Below, one piece after another: positions 7,795 through 13,040 of a stretch of DNA of 13,040 nucleotides. Position 1 is the first letter of the stretch. The number at the start of each line of letters is the position of its first letter. Location: NCBI GenBank assembly GCA_938038645.1, contig CALHTA010000299.1:1-13040 (forward strand), given 5' to 3'. The DNA comes from an uncultured Thiotrichaceae bacterium (GTDB taxonomy: Bacteria; Pseudomonadota; Gammaproteobacteria; Thiotrichales; Thiotrichaceae). Both the position numbers and the translations under genes were made by a program. The notes under the pieces were generated by a model, which worked only from the letters and a program-made list of their open reading frames with translations, did not search any database and was not told the DNA's origin.

Positions 7795-7818
7795 CCTATT
7801 TAATCAGTCCTATTTAAT
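7795..7818 (-). repeat. Two copies of a 10-bp repeat in the leader of the DUF255 gene
   Basis: On the minus strand ATTAAATAGG occurs twice (7818-7809 and 7804-7795), 14 bp apart. Each copy ends in the weak Shine-Dalgarno-like TAGG; the nearer one is about 8 bp from the ATG at 7786. It may be a small local duplication of the translation-initiation region. Confidence 0.5.
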
Positions 7819-7858
7819 ACGGGTGTCTGTTAAATCTGGTTGCTGGTTTTGTAGAAAT

Positions 7859-8422
7859 TTATTCTGTTTTAGCCGCTTCCATAGCTGAGTGATCCATCTT
7901 CATTTTGGAGTGGTCCATCTTGTCATCACTCATATCAGAATGTTTCATTTTAGAATGATCCATCTTTGAATGGTCCATTTTTAAAATATCTCTCACAACA
8001 AATTCCACTTCAATTTCACCAGCCTTCTTAAATTTCAATGTTGCTTTACGACGCTCATCTGGCTTTAGTTGTTCACTAAGGGTGATGAACATGATGTGAT
8101 AACCACCCGGTTTAAGTTCTACTGTTTTCCCCGCAGGAATGGTCAAGCCATTTTCTAACTCAGCCATTTTCATAATGCCGTCTTTCATGGACATTTCATG
8201 AATTTCGAAGGCTTCTGAGAAAGTCGCTGTTCCAGAAATAAGGGTGTCGTCCTTGGAGCCATTATTGATGATAGTCATGAATCCACCTCCAACAGGGGCC
8301 ATCGGCGGAGTGCTGCGTGAATAAGGCGTTTCAATAACAAGGTCACCAACTTTATAAGAATCTGTCTCTGCAAACGCATTGCAAAACAATCCAAACAAAA
8401 GGCAGGTTAAAATGTATTTCAT
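7859..8422 (-). CDS. PCu(A)C-family periplasmic copper chaperone with Met/His-rich C-terminal tail
   Basis: A 187-residue protein with signal peptide 1-18 (cleavage after AFA). About 23-145 is the PCu(A)C (DUF461) domain. Its copper site is visible: H75 and M86 in the HX10M arrangement (EIHEMSMKDGIMKM), then H109 and M111 (GGYHIM); the second spacing is 22 residues, one more than the canonical 21. IPAGKTVELKPGGYH is diagnostic. In known members this domain binds Cu(I) in the periplasm and helps assemble the CuA site of cytochrome c oxidase. Residues 149-181 form a repeat tail of MDHSKM-like units, an extra metal-binding segment beyond the core fold. AGGA sits 6 bp before the ATG. It lies between the flavoprotein and DUF255 genes on the same strand. 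No SCO1 or cytochrome oxidase gene is seen in the window, so the recipient of the copper is unknown. Confidence 0.9.
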   Translation of the reverse strand: MKYILTCLLFGLFCNAFAETDSYKVGDLVIETPYSRSTPPMAPVGGGFMTIINNGSKDDTLISGTATFSEAFEIHEMSMKDGIMKMAELENGLTIPAGKTVELKPGGYHIMFITLSEQLKPDERRKATLKFKKAGEIEVEFVVRDILKMDHSKMDHSKMKHSDMSDDKMDHSKMKMDHSAMEAAKTE

Positions 8423-8449
8423 TAGCTTTCCTAAGTTTAAAAAAATGGC

Positions 8450-8458
8450 GGGGGGGGG
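8450..8458 (-). repeat. Nine-base G:C homopolymer in the leader of the copper chaperone gene
   Basis: Nine consecutive G on the plus strand (C9 on the transcribed minus strand) lie 28-36 bp upstream of the ATG at 8422, next to a run of seven A at 8439-8445. Such tracts tend to slip during replication. A change in length would alter promoter or leader spacing rather than the reading frame. The exact length may also be a sequencing artefact. Confidence 0.7.
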
Positions 8459-8478
8459 TGACTTGCCAAATAAGTCAC
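8458..8478 (-). promoter_or_regulatory. 21-bp dyad upstream of the copper chaperone gene
   Basis: GTGACTT (8458-8464) and AAGTCAC (8472-8478) are perfect 7-bp inverted repeats around a 7-bp centre (GCCAAAT), directly abutting the G9 tract. It could be an operator for a metal or redox regulator, or a leader hairpin. It does not match the CueR consensus well. I found no convincing -35/-10 pair on the minus strand in this 135-bp gap. Confidence 0.4.
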
Positions 8479-8557
8479 GCTTAAATTGATTGATGGTGAT
8501 TTCAATTTACAATGATGTATTGACTACCACGGTCAGGAATTGTTCCTTCTTATCAGA

Positions 8558-9772
8558 CTAAGTGAAGTCTTTAAGATTGATCGTCGGATCTGACACTTGT
8601 GATCTATCTGGATTATTCCCAGCTGCGAGAATTTTACGACCCATGGTGTAGGCAATAGGGTCATTCATTGCATCGACCGCTAAAAATTTATCTTCGTTGA
8701 AGTACCAAACTGACTGAGAGCCTTCACGTTTACCAGGTCGAGTAACGGTGTCGGTATAGCCAAGATTGAGGCCGGCTATTTGAAGTTTTGTTTTGAATTG
8801 ATCTGACCAGAACCATGGTGTCGGTTCGTAAGCAACCTCTTCACCCAAGATGTGCATGGCAGCGTTCTCAGCTTGGTCAACGGCATTTTGTACAGACTCT
8901 AAGCGAATACGTTGACCCTGATATTCAAAACTAGCGCAGTCTCCAGCGGAATAGATATTATCATCACTCGTTTGGCTTTGTAGGTTAGTGGCAATACCGT
9001 TATCAATCGTCAGTCCAGCATCGTTCGCAAGCTGAGCGTTTGGCGCAACACCGATGCCAGTTATTGCAAAATCGACAGGTAGCTCAGTACCGTCGTTAAG
9101 TTTTGCAGCGACCACTTTTCCATCTTTTTCAATCAGTGCAGCTAAACCCGTATTTTCAAGAATTGTGACGCCATTTTCTTGATGCAATGTTCTGAAGTAA
9201 TCAGAGGTTGCTGGAGCAGCAACTCGTTTTAGGATTCGATCAGCGAGTTCGACGACAGTGACTTCTAAACCTAAGCCCGCGGCAACCGCTGCCGCTTCTA
9301 AGCCAATATAACCTCCACCAATAATTAACAGCTTACGGCCTGCTTGAAACTCATCTTTCATTTGGTCTACATCGGATAGATTTCTTAGCGTGTAAACACT
9401 CGATAACCGTCCTCCCATCGCTTCCGGTAACCAATGTGGGGTTGAGCCGGTTGCTAGGAGAAGCTTGCTGTACTGAATACTTTCGCCTCCAACTAACGAT
9501 ACTTGCTGCGAATGCTTATCGACGGCCTTGACGCTTGAGTTTAGCTTTAAAGTGACTTGGTTATCGTCATACCAAGATTGCGGCCTCAAAAGTAAACGGT
9601 CAAGAGGCATCTCTCCTAATAAGTATTTCTTAGAAAGTGGAGGTCTTTGATAAGGAAGTGTTGACTCATCACCAATTAAAACAATCGATCCAGCATAGTC
9701 ACCGCCGCGTAACTTGGCTATGAAAGATGCTGCAGCTTGGCCAGCGCCGACAATGACAATAGGGTGAGACAT
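8558..9772 (-). CDS. NAD(P)H-dependent ferredoxin/rubredoxin-reductase-type flavoprotein
   Basis: A 404-residue FAD-dependent pyridine-nucleotide oxidoreductase, a typical length for reductases that pass electrons to ferredoxin or rubredoxin partners of oxygenases. The FAD Rossmann motif is G9-A-G11-Q-A-A near the N-terminus. PYQRPPLSKKYL (40-51) is the reductase-family signature. GGGYIGLEAAA (152-162) is the NAD(P) motif; the acidic E175 after the second strand favours NADH. SAGDCA (275-280) is the second FAD site, and PWFWSDQFKTKLQIAGL lies in the C-terminal dimerisation-type domain. It is cytoplasmic, with no signal peptide. TAGGA lies 6 bp before the ATG. No ferredoxin, P450 or Rieske oxygenase is encoded beside it, so the electron acceptor is unknown. 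The 135-bp gap to the copper chaperone leaves operon membership open. Confidence 0.88.
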   Translation of the reverse strand: MSHPIVIVGAGQAAASFIAKLRGGDYAGSIVLIGDESTLPYQRPPLSKKYLLGEMPLDRLLLRPQSWYDDNQVTLKLNSSVKAVDKHSQQVSLVGGESIQYSKLLLATGSTPHWLPEAMGGRLSSVYTLRNLSDVDQMKDEFQAGRKLLIIGGGYIGLEAAAVAAGLGLEVTVVELADRILKRVAAPATSDYFRTLHQENGVTILENTGLAALIEKDGKVVAAKLNDGTELPVDFAITGIGVAPNAQLANDAGLTIDNGIATNLQSQTSDDNIYSAGDCASFEYQGQRIRLESVQNAVDQAENAAMHILGEEVAYEPTPWFWSDQFKTKLQIAGLNLGYTDTVTRPGKREGSQSVWYFNEDKFLAVDAMNDPIAYTMGRKILAAGNNPDRSQVSDPTINLKDFT

Positions 9773-9947
9773 AACAAGTCCTAGTTTATTAAGTGATGAA
9801 TGATTTCTGTTGTGTACGATATCAGAAGTGTTGGTTTTAGCGGAAGTAGATACCGATTATTTTACGGATAAATAGCAGAGTCCAAGCTAGGGAATTGAGT
9901 TTTTTTCCAGTTGTCAGTTAAACACTACCGTAGTCCTTTGCCTACCT

Positions 9948-9976
9948 TTTAAGCTGAGAGTGACTACTTTAAGCTG
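9948..9976. repeat. TTTAAGCTG direct repeat with 20-bp period
   Basis: TTTAAGCTG occurs at 9948-9956 and 9968-9976. The 20-bp period is about two helical turns, so both copies face the same side of the DNA. CTAC precedes each copy at a slightly different distance. It lies about 100 bp upstream of the plus-strand gene, a plausible position for activator sites, but there is no other support. Confidence 0.35.
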
Positions 9977-10062
9977 GTCATATACGAATCAACTATTTAT
10001 ACGGGTAATGGATAGCTAAGGCTAAATCCCAGAAATTGTTGAGAGCAGGACAAGCCACTAAA

Positions 10063-10067
10063 AGGAG
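10063..10067 (+). promoter_or_regulatory. Ribosome binding site favouring a TTG start at 10074
   Basis: AGGAG lies 6 bp before the TTG at 10074 but 18 bp before the first in-frame ATG at 10086, so spacing favours the TTG. A GGG at 10076-10078 is a much weaker site for the ATG. Confidence 0.5.
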
Positions 10068-10073
10068 TAGGTT

Positions 10074-10724
10074 TTGGGCTTTTCAATGGAAAATATGATA
10101 GACGAACAAGCAATGTATGTTGCGCCTGATCATGCATTTATTAGCGCAGTTTCAGGGATGGTTAAGAACTTCCCATGGGAGCGTTTTGAGCGTTTCTTTG
10201 AAGCAAGGCCGCTGGTTAGAGCAAGTGCAACAGACCAGGTGTTTATGCTTAGAGTGCTTGCGATTCAGGAGTTACTTTGTGCTGATGATGAGCGGGTTTT
10301 GGCCTGGTTAAAAAGCCAGATGTATCTTTCTGCATTTTTATCGCCTGAGTTTCAACCTAAGGTGCCGACCAAAGCACTGTTAGATGATTTTAGAAACGAA
10401 TTGAGGGATGCTAATTTATTAGAGCCATTTCGTTTGCGTTGCCAAAAAATCATCCTGCAAAAACAGAGTAATGCAACCGGTTCTGTTGAGCCTTCAAGTT
10501 ATTTAGAGGCTTTTTCTCCTTCAATTGAGGATTTTCCAGAAATTACTGATAATCAGGAGTTGCCATTACACTCCAAGGAAATGGTCTTAGAAAATCAGTT
10601 AGAAGACAAATGGGTTACTTGTCCAAAGTGCGAGAGGTCCGCGCTGAGTAAGGTTGTGTCGCAAAACAGTGGTGTTTTACCTCAAGCTTCATGTGATCAC
10701 TGCGGTCATTATTTTAAAGTCTGA
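10074..10724 (+). CDS. IS5-type transposase N-terminal domain joined to a C-terminal zinc ribbon (likely domesticated)
   Basis: A 216-residue protein (212 if the ATG at 10086 is used). About residues 33-125 resemble the N-terminal region of IS5 transposase (InsH): an initial PW, then QVFMLRVLAIQELLCADDE beside InsH's MLRIHCMQHWYNLSD, then P-T-x6-FRNELRDANLLEPF beside InsH's FRHLLEQHQLARQLF. The DDE catalytic domain is absent. About 130-178 is a variable acidic linker, and the C-terminus is a zinc ribbon, C183-P-K-C186 ... C207-D-H-C210, ending four residues later. I see no terminal inverted repeats or target duplication around it. The frame is intact with a good ribosome binding site, which argues against a dying IS fragment. 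A DNA-binding or regulatory role is an inference. The pteridine reductase starts 72 bp downstream on the same strand, so the two may share a transcript. Confidence 0.65.
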   Translation: MGFSMENMIDEQAMYVAPDHAFISAVSGMVKNFPWERFERFFEARPLVRASATDQVFMLRVLAIQELLCADDERVLAWLKSQMYLSAFLSPEFQPKVPTKALLDDFRNELRDANLLEPFRLRCQKIILQKQSNATGSVEPSSYLEAFSPSIEDFPEITDNQELPLHSKEMVLENQLEDKWVTCPKCERSALSKVVSQNSGVLPQASCDHCGHYFKV

Positions 10725-10771
10725 TTGTCGGTAGGCTTTATTGGTTTACTCGCACTGATAGGGTTACAGTG

Positions 10772-10791
10772 TTCCAATTTTTGTATTGGAA
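10772..10791 (+). promoter_or_regulatory. Hairpin enclosing the ribosome binding site of the pteridine reductase gene
   Basis: TTCCAAT (10772-10778) and ATTGGAA (10785-10791) pair perfectly around a 6-nt loop. The GGA at 10788-10790, which is the Shine-Dalgarno element for the ATG at 10797, lies in the right arm. In RNA this would lower access to the ribosome, suggesting translational control or coupling to the upstream gene. Confidence 0.4.
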
Positions 10792-10796
10792 TGAAA

Positions 10797-11555
10797 ATGA
10801 TGGATACACATCTCCAACCCTTAAAAGGCAAAGTGGCGCTCATTACAGGCGCTGCGAAACGAATCGGGGCAGAAATTGCACGATCTTTGCACTCAGAAGG
10901 TGCTGATGTAGTCATACATTATGGGCACTCAGCTGAAGCTGCGGTAAAACTTGTCTCTGAATTAAACGAGATACGTCCCAATTCCTGCCATAGCTATTCT
11001 GTTCTTCTTTCGGATACCAACGGTTTATCGGAAATGATTGAGCAGATAACAATATTAACCGGACGTTTGGATATTTTAGTTAACAATGCTTCTAGCTTTT
11101 ACCCAACCTCGGTCGGTGAAATAGCCGAATCAGATTGGGATAATTTGTTCGACAGTAACCTGAAAGGGCCCTTGTTTTTAAGTCAGGCAGCGACGCCTTA
11201 TCTGAATAAATCGCAGGGCTGCATTGTAAACATGGTAGATATTCATGGTGAACGGCCTCTTGCTAAGCATCCAGTTTACTGCTCAGCAAAAGCAGGGCTG
11301 GTTATGCTAACTAAATCGTTGGCGTTGGAGCTAGGTCCAAACGTCAGAGTCAATGGGGTTGCACCGGGAATAATTATCTGGCCCGAAGGGGATCAGGATA
11401 CGACTCTGCAAGGTGAATTACTGTCTAGAACCGCACTGAAACGGAAAGGAAGTGTTAAAGATATTACGGATACTGTGTTGTTTTTAGTGCGTGATGCAAC
11501 GTATATAACCGGCCAGATAATTTCTGTGGATGGAGGCAGAACTATTAATCAGTAA
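10797..11555 (+). CDS. folM: Pteridine reductase (short-chain dehydrogenase/reductase family)
   Basis: A 252-residue NADPH-dependent SDR that, in its family, reduces dihydropterins or dihydromonapterin and, more weakly, dihydrofolate. The Rossmann motif T17-G-A-A-K-R-I-G24 has the Arg typical of pteridine reductases in place of a glycine. NNASSFYPT begins at N96. NMVDIHGERPLAKHPVYCSAKAG contains D148, Y161 and K165, the Asp/Tyr/Lys triad of PTR1-type enzymes, in which Asp replaces the SDR serine; the 13-residue D-to-Y spacing equals that of Leishmania PTR1. RVNGVAPGIIIWPEG and the C-terminal ITGQIISVDGG are also family-like. I chose the ATG at 10797 because GGA lies 6 bp upstream and the protein then has normal length; ATGs at 10791 and 10800 are alternatives. 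It is cytoplasmic. The gene symbol follows the bacterial FolM orthologues and is likely but not proven. Confidence 0.85.
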   Translation: MMDTHLQPLKGKVALITGAAKRIGAEIARSLHSEGADVVIHYGHSAEAAVKLVSELNEIRPNSCHSYSVLLSDTNGLSEMIEQITILTGRLDILVNNASSFYPTSVGEIAESDWDNLFDSNLKGPLFLSQAATPYLNKSQGCIVNMVDIHGERPLAKHPVYCSAKAGLVMLTKSLALELGPNVRVNGVAPGIIIWPEGDQDTTLQGELLSRTALKRKGSVKDITDTVLFLVRDATYITGQIISVDGGRTINQ

Positions 11556-11645
11556 ATGATTAGGTAAATATTAAGAAATAGTCATGCAGTCCATCAGGGT
11601 TGCCTTAGTCTAAATCCATTCAATGATGCTACACTACACATAAAC

Positions 11646-11674
11646 CACAATTATCGGTAATTACTGAAATTGTG
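11646..11674. promoter_or_regulatory. 29-bp imperfect dyad upstream of gspD
   Basis: CACAATT (11646-11652) and AATTGTG (11668-11674) are perfect 7-bp inverted repeats around a 15-bp centre that contains the palindrome GTAATTAC (11657-11664). It ends 26 bp before the gspD ATG, a plausible operator position. The centres of the inner and outer symmetries differ by half a base pair, so chance cannot be excluded. I see no clear promoter hexamers or terminator in the rest of 11556-11700. Confidence 0.3.
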
Positions 11675-11700
11675 AATGATAATAAATAAAGTTGGCGCTG

Positions 11701-13040
11701 ATGAAATCTGAATTTAAAACTTACTTAAACATGCTTAAAGGCTTCGTGTTAAGCATCTTTCTGATGATTGGCTCATCAGGCAGTCCTGTGTTTGCAGATA
11801 GTTATAATTTGAACTTGCGTGATGGGGACTTACAGGCTCTAGTGAGTTTGATTTCTACTGCGACGGGCAAAAACTTTGTGCTGGATAAGCAGGTACGTGG
11901 TCAAAAAATCACTATCATCACCGGTAGGGAGATTGATGAAGAAGAGCTTTACGAAACCTTCCTCTCTGTTTTGCAGGTACACAACTTGGCTGCTATTGAA
12001 ACAGGCAATCTAGTTAAGATAATTCCTCTTAACAAAGCAAAGTACCAGTCTGTTCCAGTTGATGAAGAGCTTACTGGTATTTCCAAAATTGATAAGAAAA
12101 TTCTTAAAACCCAAAAAGAACAGGGTAAAGATGCCCTAATCACCAAGGTAATTAAAGCTGAGCACGTTCCAGTGGCCAACATGGTTCCAATCCTCAGACC
12201 AATGATTTCTCCTACAGGCCATTTGCAAGGTTACGCACCCAGTAACAGCATTGTTGTGATCGATACTCGCGCTAACATTGATAAAGTCTCTAAGCTAATA
12301 CGTCGTATGGACCGTCCAGATGAAGATGAGATGGAAGTGGTCGAGCTGAAGTTTGCTTCTGCAACTGAGCTTGTTAAAACGATTCAAGGATTACAGGGTG
12401 CTGCCCAGCAAAAAGGCGTTGCAGTAAAGTATAAAGTTTCTGCAGATACTCGCACTAACAGTATGCTAGTAAGCGGCAGTAAATCTGGTCGCCAACAGGT
12501 TAGGGGAATTATCCGCCGCCTTGATAGACCAAAAGTTCAAACCGCTGAAATGCTAACGGAAGTCATTTACCTTCGCTATGCAAAAGCGGAAGACCTTGCA
12601 AAAGTATTGTCTGGAACAACGGCTAATTTAGTGAGTACAGAGGCAACTGCGAAAGGTGGAGCAGGAACCCAAAAGGCTGAAATTACAATATTTGCCGATG
12701 CAGCGACCAATTCATTGGTTATCCGTGCTGAACCTGAAATACAGAAAAACTTGCTTGACGTCATTCGCCGTCTTGATGTTCGACGCGCTCAAGTGATGGT
12801 TGAGGCGGTAATTGCAGAAGTTTCAGAAGATCTATCAAAGTCGCTGGGTGTACAGCTTGGGGTGTTCAACTCAAGCGGTGGAACAGCTCCAGTTGTATCC
12901 ACTTCTTATCCAGGAAGCGCGTTCTCATTAGCTGAAGTTGTATCAGGTGCTTTACCAGCAGGTGTTGGAATGTTACTTGGTATTGGTGGTGGTGAATCGG
13001 GTGCCACACAGTTTGGTGCGTTAATGAATGCACTGGCAAG
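11701..13040 (+). CDS. gspD: Type II secretion system secretin GspD, 3' end outside the window
   Basis: The frame is open from the ATG at 11701 to the window end, giving 446 residues of what is usually a protein of about 650-750. Residues 1-32 are a signal peptide (cleavage after VFA). About 33-120 is the N0 domain (YNLNLRDGDLQALVSLISTATGKNFVLD). N1 begins near 144 (DALITKVIKAEHVPVANMVP), N2 near 211 (EMEVVELKFASATELVKTIQG), and N3 near 283 (EMLTEVIYLRYAKAEDLAKVL). From about R361 the secretin core begins (QVMVEAVIAEVSEDLSKSLGVQLG). The protein forms the outer-membrane channel through which folded periplasmic enzymes leave the cell. In many T2SS operons gspC lies just before gspD; here a pteridine reductase gene occupies that place. 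The ribosome binding site is weak (TTGG); the in-frame ATG at 11731 is an alternative that would shorten the signal peptide. Confidence 0.9.
   Translation, partial: MKSEFKTYLNMLKGFVLSIFLMIGSSGSPVFADSYNLNLRDGDLQALVSLISTATGKNFVLDKQVRGQKITIITGREIDEEELYETFLSVLQVHNLAAIETGNLVKIIPLNKAKYQSVPVDEELTGISKIDKKILKTQKEQGKDALITKVIKAEHVPVANMVPILRPMISPTGHLQGYAPSNSIVVIDTRANIDKVSKLIRRMDRPDEDEMEVVELKFASATELVKTIQGLQGAAQQKGVAVKYKVSADTRTNSMLVSGSKSGRQQVRGIIRRLDRPKVQTAEMLTEVIYLRYAKAEDLAKVLSGTTANLVSTEATAKGGAGTQKAEITIFADAATNSLVIRAEPEIQKNLLDVIRRLDVRRAQVMVEAVIAEVSEDLSKSLGVQLGVFNSSGGTAPVVSTSYPGSAFSLAEVVSGALPAGVGMLLGIGGGESGATQFGALMNALA

Larger units (their letters stand above)
9773..10073. other. Divergent intergenic region, 301 bp
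   Basis: It separates the minus-strand flavoprotein from the plus-strand IS5-domain gene and must hold the start signals of both. I see ribosome binding sites at both ends and a 9-bp direct repeat at 9948-9976. Several AT-rich -10-like hexamers occur (for example TTATAC near 9999), but none has a convincing -35. No RNA gene, terminator or coding frame is evident. Confidence 0.6.

Noticed and set aside
8423..8557. CueR/MerR-type copper operator upstream of the copper chaperone gene
   Set aside because: The dyad GTGACTT/AAGTCAC has neither the consensus nor the 19-bp -35/-10 spacer location of such sites; it is kept only as an unassigned dyad.
9773..10073. IS5 terminal inverted repeats or target duplication around the transposase-like gene
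   Set aside because: I could not find matching ends on either side of 10074-10724.
10725..10796. Pteridine reductase starting at the TTG at 10725
   Set aside because: It would add a hydrophobic N-terminal extension not found in the family and run through the hairpin; ATG 10797 has a spaced GGA.

Overview
The window looks like part of a gammaproteobacterial chromosome, probably from a marine or other aquatic polysaccharide degrader. The evidence is a pteridine reductase of the gammaproteobacterial FolM type, a type II secretion secretin (GspD), a secreted GH9 glycanase, Gram-negative periplasmic proteins with clear signal peptides, and moderately AT-rich coding sequence. I cannot name a genus. 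No tRNA, rRNA, CRISPR array or complete insertion sequence is visible.

Layout. (1) 2-1081, plus strand: an amidoligase-family protein cut by the left edge. (2) 1280-3196, plus strand: a 208-residue stand-alone protein resembling the catalytic C-terminal half of 4-hydroxyphenylpyruvate dioxygenase (HPPD), then an aspartate/aromatic aminotransferase. Between them lies a 42-bp nested inverted repeat that covers the aminotransferase promoter. A transaminase that makes aryl 2-oxo acids beside a 2-oxo-acid dioxygenase-like protein suggests a short aromatic amino acid route. (3) 3373-5985, plus strand: a secreted GH9 glycanase fused to a C-terminal SGNH hydrolase. It meets, tail to tail with 20 bp overlap, a minus-strand group running from 9772 down to 5966. 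(4) That group, in transcription order, is a ferredoxin/rubredoxin-reductase-type flavoprotein, a PCu(A)C periplasmic copper chaperone with a long Met/His tail, and a signal-peptide-bearing DUF255/YyaL-like thioredoxin-fold protein. A G9 tract and a 21-bp dyad sit just upstream of the copper chaperone. (5) A 301-bp divergent intergenic region at 9773-10073. (6) 10074-11555, plus strand: an IS5-transposase N-terminal domain joined to a zinc ribbon, with no catalytic domain, then a pteridine reductase whose ribosome binding site lies in a hairpin. (7) 11701 to the right edge: the first 446 residues of GspD, with no gspC in front of it.

How the genes may work together: the GH9-SGNH enzyme could be exported through the Sec plus type II pathway that GspD belongs to, although no direct link is visible. 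The copper chaperone and the periplasmic CxxC protein fit a shared role in periplasmic copper or thiol handling. The most unusual items are the HPPD-half/aminotransferase pair with its operator-like dyad, the GH9-SGNH fusion and the apparently domesticated IS5 domain.
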